Part shown: piece after piece, positions 13,701-23,229 of the stretch | How the letters are laid out: each line of letters opens with the position of its first letter | Position numbering within the stretch: position 1 is the first letter of the stretch | DNA from: Apostichopus japonicus | Taxonomy: Eukaryota > Echinodermata > Holothuroidea > Aspidochirotida > Stichopodidae | Direction of reading: 5' to 3' | NCBI RefSeq assembly: GCF_037975245.1 | Contig: NC_092573.1 | Span: 2,420,501 to 2,484,500, forward strand | Length of the DNA: 64,000 bases | Notes under the pieces: model-generated | Database searches by the model: none | Seen by the model: only the letters and a program-made list of their open reading frames with translations | What the model was told of the DNA's origin: nothing | Position numbers and translations under genes: made by a program

Positions 13701-14810
13701 CATGCATGCCCTCTAGTATAGGCTTGGGCTTTAGGTTGAACATGTAATGAACAGGTCCTTGTGGGACTGACCAAATTAGCACACAGGTATCTGAGAGCAA
13801 ATGCTTGGACTAATTCTATCACTTAAAAAACCCAATGCATTGCTTATTCAACCAACAATCTAGTATTTAATAGGTGAGAGCACCATTGTTACTGAAACTA
13901 CAAACAGGTAAATGAGCACCAGTGCATCACTTACCAATGTGACAATCTGGTAGATACAGTAAGCAAGCTTATATAGCCGATGAACTGGGAAATAAGTACC
14001 AGTGCATCACCTACTAACAATAGAGTAAATGAGTACCAATGCATCGTTTAAATAATTGACAATTGGCTAAATGAGCACCAGAGCACGATTATTAAATTGA
14101 TATTGTAAGCAAAAGCACCACCTTAGTGAACCATCAATCGGGTGAATCCCACCTTATTATTTTGTTTTGGCATTCTTTAGGCTATAATGCGTAACTGTGG
14201 CCCAAATCTATGAATTACACAAACATGAGTAAGCATGGTCCAACCAAAGTTATAGCACCATCATATTCATAACCAGGTCCATTGAAAAGTGAACGATCTA
14301 AATGTGACACAGGTATCGTCAAGAATATGGCTGCTTGGCTAGGTAGGCTTACATTAGGCCTTAGTCAAGCTATGCCTAGTCTAACCATGTCACTTGTTTG
14401 TTTTAAATTTAAGTTTCTAAAGTTTACTCAATTAGAATAGCCTAGCCTAAGTTCAGTTATTTGTGAACCTAGGTGAATAAATAACTGAACTTAGGCTAGG
14501 CTATGCTAATTGAGTAAACAAACAAGTGTATTGTTGTGCCTTAAGAATAAGAAGTTCGGTTTATCCTAACAGTAGTAATTCATATGTACTATTGTTAGTA
14601 ACAATTGTTAACGTAACCTAGTATTAACTGTATTTACTTTAACCCTATTACTAGTATTAATGCTAGTAGTAGCCTATTAGTATTACTACCAATACTACTA
14701 GTACTAAAACTGAAAGGCCTAACTTGTGCTAGGCTAGATTGTATAATAATATCGTTGCGTCAACTGATAGTGATACTTACTGCATCGACTGGAAGTCCAT
14801 GAACTTCCAT
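1698..14810 (-). CDS. Nedd4: NEDD4-family HECT E3 ubiquitin ligase, 5' part only (C2 domain; runs off left edge)
   Basis: Six exons on the minus strand (14781-14810, 5671-5747, 4993-5068, 3469-3507, 2779-2832, 1698-1748) have GT donors and AG acceptors and join in one frame into 109 residues. Landmarks are KKDIFGASDPYV (about 29-40), TKTVKRSLNPKW (56-67), FEVFDENRL (84-92) and TRDDFLGMVEVPL (93-105). This order is the N-terminal C2 domain of NEDD4/NEDD4L. Asp31, Asp37, Asp88 and Asp95/96 sit where the family's calcium-binding loops are. Family knowledge: C2 directs the ligase to membranes, WW domains bind PY-motif substrates, and the HECT domain transfers ubiquitin; those parts lie beyond position 1. 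The ATG at 14808-14810 is the first in its open frame. That frame stays open about 34 codons upstream without another ATG, so a spliced N-terminal extension is possible. SMURF, WWP or ITCH is less likely because of the DENRLTRDDFLG block. Confidence 0.9.
1749..2778 (-). other. NEDD4 intron 5
   Basis: Intron between the FEVFDENRL and TRDDFLG exons. It contains pyrimidine/purine-biased stretches, including C-rich runs at 2110-2150 and 2280-2310, and nothing else I can identify. Confidence 0.7.
2779..2832 (-). CDS. Nedd4: NEDD4 coding exon 5
   Basis: Acceptor TATTCAG, 54 nt, donor GTGAGTCG. It encodes VIPASHTLQFEVFDENRL in phase 0, the strand leading into the third calcium-binding loop. Confidence 0.93.
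2833..3468 (-). other. NEDD4 intron 4
   Basis: AT-rich intron with no recognisable element. Confidence 0.7.
3469..3507 (-). CDS. Nedd4: NEDD4 coding exon 4 (LNPKW motif)
   Basis: A 39-nt microexon, acceptor TTTTTCAG and donor GTAAGTTTTT, encodes SLNPKWYEDFNFR in phase 0. TLNPKWNEEFxFR is the equivalent vertebrate NEDD4 segment. It is too short for ORF callers but is flanked by near-consensus splice sites. Confidence 0.93.
3508..4992 (-). other. NEDD4 intron 3
   Basis: AT-rich intron. The only small pattern is a direct duplication of TAATACGG near 4288-4302. ORFs here lack splice and coding support. Confidence 0.65.
4993..5068 (-). CDS. Nedd4: NEDD4 coding exon 3
   Basis: Acceptor CGACAG, 76 nt, donor GTAATAATG. 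It completes the split Ser codon and reads DPYVRIQLKRDDSVIAS then TVTKTVKR, matching the DPYV...TKTIKK segment of NEDD4 C2 domains. Confidence 0.93.
5069..5670 (-). other. NEDD4 intron 2
   Basis: Intron of about 600 bp with no recognisable element. Confidence 0.7.
5671..5747 (-). CDS. Nedd4: NEDD4 coding exon 2 (C2 strand 1 and first loop)
   Basis: The acceptor TTTTAG precedes it and the donor GTAAGCTAAT follows. The 77 nt encode TEPTRIVKVRILEGVSLAKK then DIFGA, ending two bases into the Ser codon of the family motif FGASDPYV. Confidence 0.93.
7861..7885. repeat. Perfect 10-bp hairpin in NEDD4 intron 1
   Basis: GAGTGTTTAT and ATAAACACTC are exact reverse complements separated by five bases. 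No downstream T-run or family link suggests a function. Confidence 0.6.
11966..12468 (+). mobile_element. Non-LTR retrotransposon 3' fragment (RTE-like), frameshifted
   Basis: Translated sequence carries the C-terminal region found after the palm in many RTE-like reverse transcriptases: GLPRETKVNVF, LVEPVLMYGSETWT, then GCYTRLLRAALDISWKQ, RERRLRAAGHYHGHPEEAAN and LWEPKHG. The first part (from about 11966) is in a different frame from the second (12064-12468), so a frameshift near 12062-12075 breaks it. Only the reverse-transcriptase tail remains; endonuclease and catalytic motifs are absent. The ORF stop is followed at once by a short TGATGATGATGATTGATG tail, as in elements that end in a microsatellite. 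It lies opposite to the host gene in intron 1. The clade (RTE, CR1 or a relative) is not certain. Confidence 0.75.
12680..13053. mobile_element. hAT-type non-autonomous element (MITE) with 8-bp target duplication
   Basis: The element begins CAGGGGTGGGCAACCT and ends AGGTTGCCCACCCCAG, inverted ends with one mismatch at the tip. Exact 8-bp copies of TCATAAGT flank it at 12672-12679 and 13054-13061. An 8-bp duplication plus CAGGGGTGGGCAA ends is the signature of hAT superfamily MITEs. It is 374 bp long and has no transposase. Confidence 0.88.
13870..14140. repeat. Degenerate tandem repeat, period about 35-42 bp
   Basis: The core AAATGAGCACCAGTGCATCAC or a close variant starts near 13907, 13987, 14024 and 14066, with weaker relatives near 13872 and 14107. 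Spacings fit a roughly 40-bp unit, with one copy between 13907 and 13987 unrecognisable. It is in NEDD4 intron 1, about 650-900 bp downstream of the first coding exon. Confidence 0.65.
14391..14528. repeat. Long foldback (inverted repeat) in NEDD4 intron 1
   Basis: Bases 14423-14462 and 14479-14518 are reverse complements at 39 of 40 positions around a 16-base loop. After a 22-base one-sided bulge the stem continues for ten perfect pairs (14391-14400 with 14519-14528). The arms contain AGCCTAGCCTAAGTTCAG. It could be a small foldback transposon or a local inversion duplication. Confidence 0.9.
14781..14810 (-). CDS. Nedd4: NEDD4 first coding exon
   Basis: The exon reads MEVHGLPVDA from the ATG at 14810 and ends at the strong donor GTAAGTATCA. 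It is 30 nt, so the next exon starts in phase 0. Its 5' edge is unknown; AG dinucleotides at 14817-14820 after a T-rich stretch could be an acceptor. Confidence 0.75.
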
Positions 14811-15420
14811 TTGTGTCTCTTCAGAAAACCAGCTAACGTTGGAAATGATTTTTGGCCAAAAAAAAGTATCAAGAGTTGACTTTATAGAATGACCACCCTT
14901 ACTCAATAACGGTTAAGTATAATTCAGAGACTAAATAAAATATCGGGTAACGGAAGTCAGAACTCAGATATAGTATATTACATTGGGTATCATTGTAATA
15001 AATTGTATAGAAAACACCCTGGAAACTCTAACCGACTTGAGTAAGTCAAAACACGGTATGCTGTATGAATCCGTAGTACGAAAAACTTCCGTCAATAATT
15101 GACTAAAATATATGACGGAAATAAAATCCTTTGCTGCAAATGATCGAAAAAGCGAATAAAATGTCTTTGAGAAGCAGCTATCAATCAGCTAAATGTTGAT
15201 AAATATTCCGTGGGAAATTTTAAGGAAAAATTTTATCGTGTAAACCCTAAAAATAGAATAGAATACAAGTGACGTCATTTGATCTCGCACAATTTATTTT
15301 TGTCGATGAAGTCCGACATGTTGTCTATGTTACAATAGTTATTATGTTACTTACCCTTGCCTGTAAGTAATTACGGACCTGTGGTTTGATTCTGGCGGAA
15401 ACTGATAAATAATTGCGGAG
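14811..15420 (-). promoter_or_regulatory. Putative NEDD4 5' region with consensus CRE
   Basis: Upstream of the first coding exon. A perfect palindromic TGACGTCA lies at 15270-15277. A possible non-coding first exon ends at 15355 with the strong donor GTAAGTAAC. No TATA box or start site can be fixed from sequence alone. Confidence 0.4.
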
Positions 15421-18400
15421 GGTGTTGGGGAATGGGGAGGAGGAATGAAATTCTCAATCCGGCCTATGCTGCACGGGGGTTGAAGTTCAAATTGCACTTT
15501 CTACACTATTTTCTTATTTTGGCAAATACTGACTGCCACAGAAAAAAACATGATTAGACTCGCTGCCTCGTGTTATGATCTTTTCTTCATTAACGATTAA
15601 TTGATTAACTGTTATTCAAGTTACTTTCCTTTGTGACAGTCGCAGTGTATATCATAAGGGGCCTATCCACAACCTGCAGGCTGCAGGTCTTCTTTAGATT
15701 GATATCAGTTGAAAATCTGCCATTGATAAATTATCGTGGGAAACTATAGGAAAGATTCAGAAGGAGCGCAGTATTTCCTGATGTGAGGGTGGTGCACTTC
15801 AGCCATTAGATTTAAGCCACCGTGACTGATGGTTAGTGGCAGAGTTCATAAGCTTTATTTGTTGAACATCAAAAAAAGCTTGTTTGTTATGTCTGCCATC
15901 AATCACGGATAATTATGTCAATGATATATCAAAATTCATGACATAATAATGTACCAGTTGAAGGATATACAGTCCTGGAAACTATGGATTGGATCATTAG
16001 GCAGAACTATACAAACAGAACCTATAGAATTAAATGATAAGAATCAGTGGAAAAGTGGTACTAACAGCTGATAAGGTTCTTAGAGTCTAAACATTCCTTT
16101 AAAGAAGAAATTCAGAAAGGCAACATGTCTATACAATGCAAAGCACCAGACAAGATTATCCCAAATTGTTATTTCCCTGTACAATTTTACTATTTATACA
16201 CATTACTTCTAATTCTTGTTATGAATCTGGTTAAGTGATACCTACAACTACTCTAGGGGACAGCAACATCCCCACAAGGATAGGATGTGAAAAAAGATAG
16301 GTCTAGGAAAAAAGTATAGCCCTTGAAGTATAGTAGACCCTAGATGATGTGCCAGCTACCTTCAAATTACAGCTGTTCTCACCCCAACCAGAGGATGCTT
16401 GTAACACACTTTACTTGGATACATAGGTCATTGTTCTTCCTCCACTGGTGTGTAATGTAATCAGAAACCAATAAATACTGACAATGAAAAAAATGACATG
16501 AAAAATATGTTGGTAATGGAATTTTCATCTATTGTTTTCAATATGCAACAAATTTCAGTGTAGCAATTTCTTAACTTCTCTAGAAAATCTGCATTTTGAA
16601 ACATAATGTTAGGCAAAAATTACAAACTTACTCATCATGGAGATGCTAATAAAGAATTTCAGGTCCTTCTACCCTTGCCCCTAACCCTTGGTGTTATACC
16701 AATATAGTTTCTACTAAGCAGTTTAAAAGGAGTTTAAGGGGAGAAACAAGGATTAGCGTGTAAAGTAACCTCACATTACCGACACCAGAGATGTAGAATG
16801 AGTGCTCCAGTTGCTTTCTGGTCATTAGGCCTACTTTTCCTCATTGCCAGAGTTTCTATTAATTTTCAAGAATATTTGTTAGCACAACCTTGCATTCAGA
16901 CCAGCTCATTATAGAGCTATTAAATAGTCAGATGTTTAAACAGAAATTGCTCAAGAAATAAATAGTGGCATCAAAATGCCACCTGGACTGCGGGCAGTGT
17001 TTTATAATGGTCTACAAAATATCAAAATTAATTTTGTACCCAAGGTCATCCTTCAAGCACCAATATAAATAGTAAACAAGTGTCTTGATCATAGCATCTC
17101 AAACATAAAACTTTAAGATATCAAATTCTTGAACATGTCATCTCACCCTCCCCCACACACCTACTTATAAGCTTCAAACATGTAAATTCTTACTTACATT
17201 TCACCAATAGTTCCATATGCATCGCTCTTTCAGCATTTACTTTGATATGCACCAATAATTGACATCCTCTCTTACCCTCCCACCCCCCTCCTGCTTTTTA
17301 GAAATCCTGCATCCACCACTGACACATAGGGTATGATAGGTATCGCTTCCATTGATAGTTTAATACAGTGGTGTGCACAGGATTTCAAAGTTTGAGGGGG
17401 GGAAGGAGGAAGTGGGGGAGGGGAGGAGGAGGAGGAGGAGGAGGAGGAGGAGGAGGAGGAGGAGGAGGAGGAGGAGGAGGAGAGAGGGTATTACTTCTAA
17501 AGACCTCCCAACTGATCGAGGTAGGAGAATGAATGGATTGGTGCATCCTGGGACATGTTCAGACAATAAGGTAGGTCTGCAGTTAGCTCTAAAAGAATGG
17601 CTGTCCTAATAAATATTTCTCTTGACTTTCTATGAGATTGAACAGGGGGGAGTTCACCCTTAGCAGTGGTCTAATTCTTCTTCAAAGACTGCATGCTCCC
17701 CTGCCCTGACTGATGGGAAGTGGGGCCATGCTCCCACTTGTCCTCCCCCTCTCCCACCTTCCCTTCCCCTGATGGTGAACTTTTCCACTAATTGTCTTAA
17801 TCCTAGAGTTTATAAAGCCTTGTAGCATTCTGGATGAACATTGATATTCAAATTGTTTTCAGTATAATTTGGGTCACTCTCTTTCTTCTTTTCCACTGCC
17901 TTTTTCTTTTAAATAGTAATGATACAAAGTACCTGGGAATATTTGTGAAATTGTGAACCTCTTTACTTTTCTGACATTTATTTAGTATTGGACAAGCCCG
18001 AATGGCATTATCAGTGAACATCTTTTCCCTTAATCCACCATCAAAGATCAGACCAGTATAAACTATACATAAAAATATAAACCAGACAACAAAAAATATC
18101 CAATTTCAATGAAAAGGTATGCTGAGTATTTTGCATATAAAACTTAAACCTGGTTCAATATAGACCTTTCCATCTTAAAAAGAGATGTTTGTTCTGTACT
18201 TGTTTTTTTGTGCAATCAGTAATTTTCATTTGCTAAGACAAAAGCTGTCACCATCTCCATGAACCCCTACATTACTTTAGTATTCATAAAAGCACACGAC
18301 GCTGCACTTTACAACATAGGAGGCATTGCTACTTCTACCAACACAGTAAACAAATAACCATCTCTTGTGTATGAGTCATATCTCTAATCAATTGGATCCT

Positions 18401-19258
18401 CCCAAAACAGTGCTGTATCAGCATTCTCTTGAGCCACAAGGCACCATAGACTTTGCCCCTCTCCCTGCAGCATGTGGCCCCTTGACTCCATGGACCCCTT
18501 AACCTTGGAGGCCTCTTGGCACTGGCCTCATCAGCATATTGGATAATCCAACACTGTGCTCAAACATTGTCTCTCATTTTCATGTAAGTAACATTGTAAG
18601 AGCTTTCAGAATTGAACGACAAAAAAAAAAACTAGAAGAATATATTCACAAGTCAGTGGACATGGCCTTGCACTGTACAATATCAGAGAATTTAACCTAC
18701 ACTAAATCCAGCATCCACACACAATGTTAAGAACAGTTACATTTCTTTCTTACAGGAATCTATGATCTATGACTCATATTTACACAAATCTGATCAGCAG
18801 TTTGTATAAAGGAAATAGATAATCAATTATCCTTGTGAAAAATTGACAAAGGTGATAAAATATTACGCAGAAGAAAAAAGGAAAGAAAAAAACTCAAAAG
18901 CAAAACACCAAAAGGAAATGTAGCGACGCAAAGGGTGGACGGTTGGTAAAGACTTAACCATTGTGTGAATTATGATGCGTCCGATAGCATTCTATCAAAC
19001 TGTCATCATTTCAACAAAATTTATCTACAAAAAAACACATTTGGTATGGTAAGAATATACAAACATATTTTAACCTAACATAATCATTTAAAAAAAGTAA
19101 AAAAAAAGAATGAGAATAAACATATATGGGTTCTCAGTTTCTACAACTGCAGCAAGTTAAACTTGTCATGTCACAGAGACAAAGTTGAACTTAAGAAAAA
19201 GAAGTAAATTGCTAACATAGAGAATTGGAAACCACACATCTTAATATAGTGTCCCTAC
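15421..19258. other. Non-coding stretch between NEDD4 5' end and unknown exons
   Basis: No coding exon found. It contains a near-palindrome ACCTGCAGGCTGCAGGT at about 15674-15690, a GGA/GAG trinucleotide tract at 17420-17485 and several C-rich or purine-rich patches (17270, 17395, 17740). The Arg/Leu-rich ORFs over 17360-17609 are translations of the GGA tract. Confidence 0.6.
17420..17485. repeat. GGA trinucleotide microsatellite
   Basis: About 19 GGA/GAG units within a longer purine-rich stretch beginning near 17393. Confidence 0.9.
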
Positions 19259-19344
19259 CTTTCATATAAATGCTCCTCTGAGTAATCTTAGTTTTGCCAG
19301 AAAACCCATCAGCAGCTTCACAGAAAAAATCATAGTTGGAGGAT
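19259..19344 (-). CDS. Exon-like segment, unknown protein
   Basis: Between acceptor ATCACAG and donor GTAGGGACAC, 86 nt are open in a frame that reads SSNYDFFCEAADGFSGKT followed by KITQRSIYMK. The composition is protein-like and the single Cys followed by Gly is reminiscent of an extracellular domain, but I do not recognise a family. Its phase does not follow directly from the exon-like segment at 20215-20307, so either a third exon lies between them or the two are unrelated. Confidence 0.35.
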
Positions 19345-20214
19345 CTGTGATGTCATCATTGAGAAGTAGCATTTGGTTGCCAAAACTTACGGGGTATACA
19401 ATTAAGTTAATGCTTGATCAAACGAAGACGCCTTTCTTCATTGTTAAAAGAAATGAATATTAATGAGCTACTAATTTATGAAATTGATTCGATCCTCAAT
19501 ATTTCACTTTACCATACCCCATTTGATCATATGTTAACGTTCTGTAAGATACCCATTGATGGGAACTTTAACATCTTTTGGTTTTATACTTGAATTTGTG
19601 ATGCTGCTTTGAAACTTAGTAAGATTTTCTTTTGTTTTATATTAAACCTTCTTGTTTATATTTTCATTCAAAGTGTTTGTTTTAATTGTTCATGACCTAA
19701 AGAAAAGTAGACATTAAAGAAACTGAAAAGTTGTCATGAGAATATGTGCTTTTTTTCTTCTTTGATAATTGACTTTTACCTTCAAAAGTAAAACAAAATT
19801 ATGTTATGTAATCGACTAGCATGATCCTCAAAAATCTAGCTGTTACCAGATCCACATTTTGGGCAATGAGGCAATAATAATCTTACCTTACTATACTAAC
19901 GTTTTGTAGCCAACAAAATTAAGTAACAATACGTTAAGTATAACATGAAGGCAAAACAGCACAGAAATTATAGCAGGGCAGTGAAAGTGTTTTCCAATTA
20001 TGACACTTTTATTATTACCATGGCATAAATACACCCCCAAAATTATGTAACTTGTAGTCCCTTCAAATTTGAGAATGCTAATAGTAGCAGCAGTGCAAAT
20101 CTGCTGCACAAATTCTTTCACTATATAAAATGATTCTTAGCCTTTAAATAACAGTATAAGATCGAAGTTGTCAAAAGCAACTAATTATAAAAGAAAAAGT
20201 TGGTAAATATGTAC
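19345..20214. other. Unassigned AT-rich stretch
   Basis: Would be an intron if the two flanking exon-like segments belong together. Nothing else recognised. Confidence 0.4.
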
Positions 20215-20307
20215 CTCCTTGGATCTGTCTAGCACATGTGGGGCATCGTATTTTGGAAAATTGAAATAAATGTAAGAGTCTTCGGTTTCTTTGGCAGTTT
20301 TCTCAAA
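20215..20307 (-). CDS. Exon-like segment, unknown protein
   Basis: A 93-nt segment lies between a polyT-CAG acceptor and the donor GTACATATTT. It reads FEKTAKETEDSYIYFNFPKY then DAPHVLDRSKE with no stop, and the other two frames are closed. The acceptor tract is strong. I do not recognise the protein. It sits 2.6 kb beyond the EDC3 stop codon on the same strand, so it could be a separate small gene. Confidence 0.45.
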
Positions 20308-21899
20308 CTGAAAAAAAAATGGAGTTAGCTGTCCTAGCAAAAGGTTTCATTTTTCACACTTTGTGAACTGCACAATCAGCGTCAAGATGGACAGAAGCTA
20401 CAACTCATAATGGATAGAAATTATGTTTATGTTCAAAATAAAGAGAAGCTCTCAAAAGAGACAACAAAGTAAACAGGTTATGTAGAAACGACTATACACA
20501 CACACACAGTAAGAATTTGAAATGTTTACAATGAAAAGAGCATTGACAACATATGTACATGACTTCACTGATGATAGGCTAATGACTTTACATAAATCAT
20601 TCACAAAAATAACAATATGGAATATCTTTTCTTTGTGCATATTCCTTTGTACAAGAACATGACAGAATGGAACTTAAAAACATTTATGTTCTACATATAT
20701 ACAATCACTTAAATGAGTCTAACGAAACAAAAACCAAAAAACAGTCTAATTCATTTGCATACTTCTAAAAACTTAACTACACAAAGATTCTTTCTCTCTA
20801 AAATGATATCTAAGACATTTATATGAACTTTGACCTGTTTCATAGCAATTTGCTAATATGGACAGAACAAGAATTATATGTTGAAAACACATAATTTTGT
20901 ATGTAGTTCATTTGCACTGGTGACATTATGATAACATTTACAGGATTTAATCTCATGTAAGAAGGTTCTTCAATCATCAAAGTAGATTTAAGTAGATTTT
21001 GAAATCAACGGGGCCTCAACATCGTTACTACTGAGGGCGCTGTCTGATTGTTAATCTGTACTGCTTACAGATCTGTGAATCAAACATGAATCATCATCAT
21101 GCGCACATGCTTGATGAACTTGCACACACAGACATGCAATGTGGTTGTTCAGTTCAAGGGGTAGCACCTTATTATGTTTTCATTCTCCTAACATTGAGTA
21201 AACTTATTTTTTTCATTTCTGACACCAAACTCAGTCAGAGGGCCATCATTAATAAGATGTTCTTGACATCATAGTCTTGTTTCTTTCTGCATAACAAAGT
21301 TTCCAGACTAGATGAGTAATATGATATTGCCTGATTTTCATTAGAATGTCTCTTTTTTCTCACTTTCTTGACCAACTTTGTCCTAATCAAGGACCATGAG
21401 ATGCATGCTCAAGTGACCTGCTAGTCGGTCTTTTAATTCTGTGTAGCTGGCAAAGTTATCTATTTAGCATATTACATACAGCTACTATTAAGAACAATTT
21501 TCCAAAAGTCATCAAGTACATCGAAAAAAGAAATAGGTCATCCCCGACAAATGTCCAACCACTCGAGATAACAAAGATTATATTTTGGTATTTTCTTGTT
21601 GTAACTGAGTATGACAAGGTACTGGTATAAACAGGGTGTTGACAAACCCGATACTCCCTGGTTTGTCTGACTCATAAGAATGTTTCTAATAATGACTATG
21701 TTGCTTATTCATATACAAACCTATGGCATAAATTTATTTTTAAAAACAGAATGAAAAAATGCATCGTAGTTTCGATGATGTAACATGAGCAGTTTTCTTC
21801 ATGAATCTGACGTAATGTATAGTGAGGGAGTACAACATACTTGATCTTAGTAATACAGTGAAAAGCAGATGTGACAAACAATAAATTCACAATAACACA
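20308..21899. other. Unassigned AT-rich stretch
   Basis: Short CA run near 20496-20508; no coding or repeat family recognised. A minus-strand AATAAA near 21733-21739 could serve a long EDC3 3' UTR, but this is only a motif match. Confidence 0.4.
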
Positions 21900-21909
21900 G
21901 GCTGTCCTG

Positions 21910-22450
21910 AAATGACAATTGACCTCAACAACAGGCTTCTTGTACTAGATGTGATACATCAACATACTAAATATGACATCTGTTCTTGTTGAAATATTGT
22001 GTAAAACATGGGTTTTACAATTTGACCCCTGATGAACTCAAGCATTGACCTCGGCCCACAACATCAGGCTTCTTGTACTCAATGTGATCCAATTACATGC
22101 CAAATATGCAATCTGTCCATGCGTCCCTTGCGATATTATGTTTAGTAAGGTTGCGTTAGTGTAGAGAGACAGGTAAGAGGGGAGTGAAATAAATGTTTGG
22201 CGTTTGTTGACTTCAAATGACCATTGACCTCCACCAAAATCAATAGGCTTCTTTTACTCAGTGTTATACACCTTCATACTAAGTATGAGATCTGCCCAAG
22301 CTTCACGTCTTGAGATATCGTGTTTACAAGGTTTTCACAATTTGACACCTGGTGACCCCAAATGACCTTTGACCTCCACCAAAAACAATAGGCTTCTTGT
22401 ACTCCTACATACAAAATATTAAATTGTTCCGACCTTCCCTTCTTCAGATA
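21910..22450. repeat. Diverged tandem repeat, period roughly 135-180 bp, about four copies
   Basis: AGGCTTCTTGTACTC-like words recur at about 21933, 22066, 22244 and 22388. Each is preceded by a GACCTCCACC-like word and followed by ATACTAAATATGA-like and GAGATATCGTGTTTACAAGG-like words. The last copy carries TGACCTTTGACCT at 22363-22375. Confidence 0.75.
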
Positions 22451-22906
22451 TCGTGTTTACAAGCTAGGCGTCACAAATGCACACACACACACGTCTTCAT
22501 GAATGTAAAGATTACGATTATCATCGAAACTAAAAATTGACACCTGGCAACTCGTCAGTATTCTTTGGCTTTGGCTTGGTGATCTTGAGTTCTGCGTGCA
22601 GTTCACTGTGATTTTAAGATTGCAAATTAGGATGTTAGACATACAATAAGGAGTTCCCCAAATTCTGCAAATCATTAAACTTATCAGATAATTTGAGATA
22701 AATCTGAAGTAAGCTTTAGGGGGGTGAGAGAGAGTATCGCCATCATTTTATCTTGCTAGGGAAGGCTTGAATTGGAAGAAAACCTATCAACCATGACAGT
22801 CTGACATTTCCTACCTGCACACGGGCAAACCCTAGTCAACTACACTTTCTCCTTGCATTCTGTAGCTTCAGCCTTCTTCTTACAGTCAGATGCCATTCAG
22901 AGAACC

Positions 22907-23229
22907 TCATGTGTCTTCCAACGGTATGACAAACTTAGATCCGTAGGGGACCACATATTCCTGCCCGAGACTTTTGTAGAATTTATTTGGAATTCCTGGA
23001 TCGCACAAGTAAATGTTACCCAAGCTTGCACTGCCATGCAGAGGTAATCCAACGAATATACTCCACTTGCTGTTGAAGTCTTGATGCTTGCTCGGATCTA
23101 GACTCAAGATGCAGGCCTTGGAATTCTGGGTAGCCCATCTGATACAAGACTTGCTAAAGTCATTTTCCAAGTTGGCAGCTGGTCTGTGTAGAGCGCTGAT
23201 GATCAGATCTACAGGGGAGGCTGGGAGAT
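22907..23229 (-). CDS. EDC3: EDC3 last coding exon (YjeF-N C-terminus)
   Basis: Acceptor TTTCTCATTAG, 323 nt to the stop codon at 22907-22909. It reads LPASPVDLIISALHRP, WATQNSKACILSLDPSKHQ, SKWSIFVGLPLHG and GSKFVIPLEDT; vertebrate EDC3 ends GCKFVIPLHSA. Confidence 0.96.

Larger units (their letters stand above)
5748..14780 (-). other. NEDD4 intron 1 (about 9 kb)
   Basis: Large first intron, typical of a gene whose 5' exon is short. Seen inside it: TG repeat near 6670-6690, polyG at 7338-7349, a short hairpin at 7861-7885, polyC near 9568-9580, an RTE-like fragment, a hAT-type MITE, a degenerate tandem repeat and a long foldback (each listed separately). The rest is AT-rich and unassigned. 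Confidence 0.8.

Noticed and set aside
17367-17400. CAGTGGTGTGCACAGG as a possible hAT-like left end
   Set aside because: No matching inverted end or flanking duplication could be found nearby.
17360-17609. Poly-Arg and poly-Leu ORFs
   Set aside because: Produced by the GGA trinucleotide tract on the two strands.
19891-20121. Minus-strand ORF beginning MKEFVQQICTAATISIL
   Set aside because: No convincing donor or acceptor, and no family resemblance; I did not add it to the unknown exon pair.
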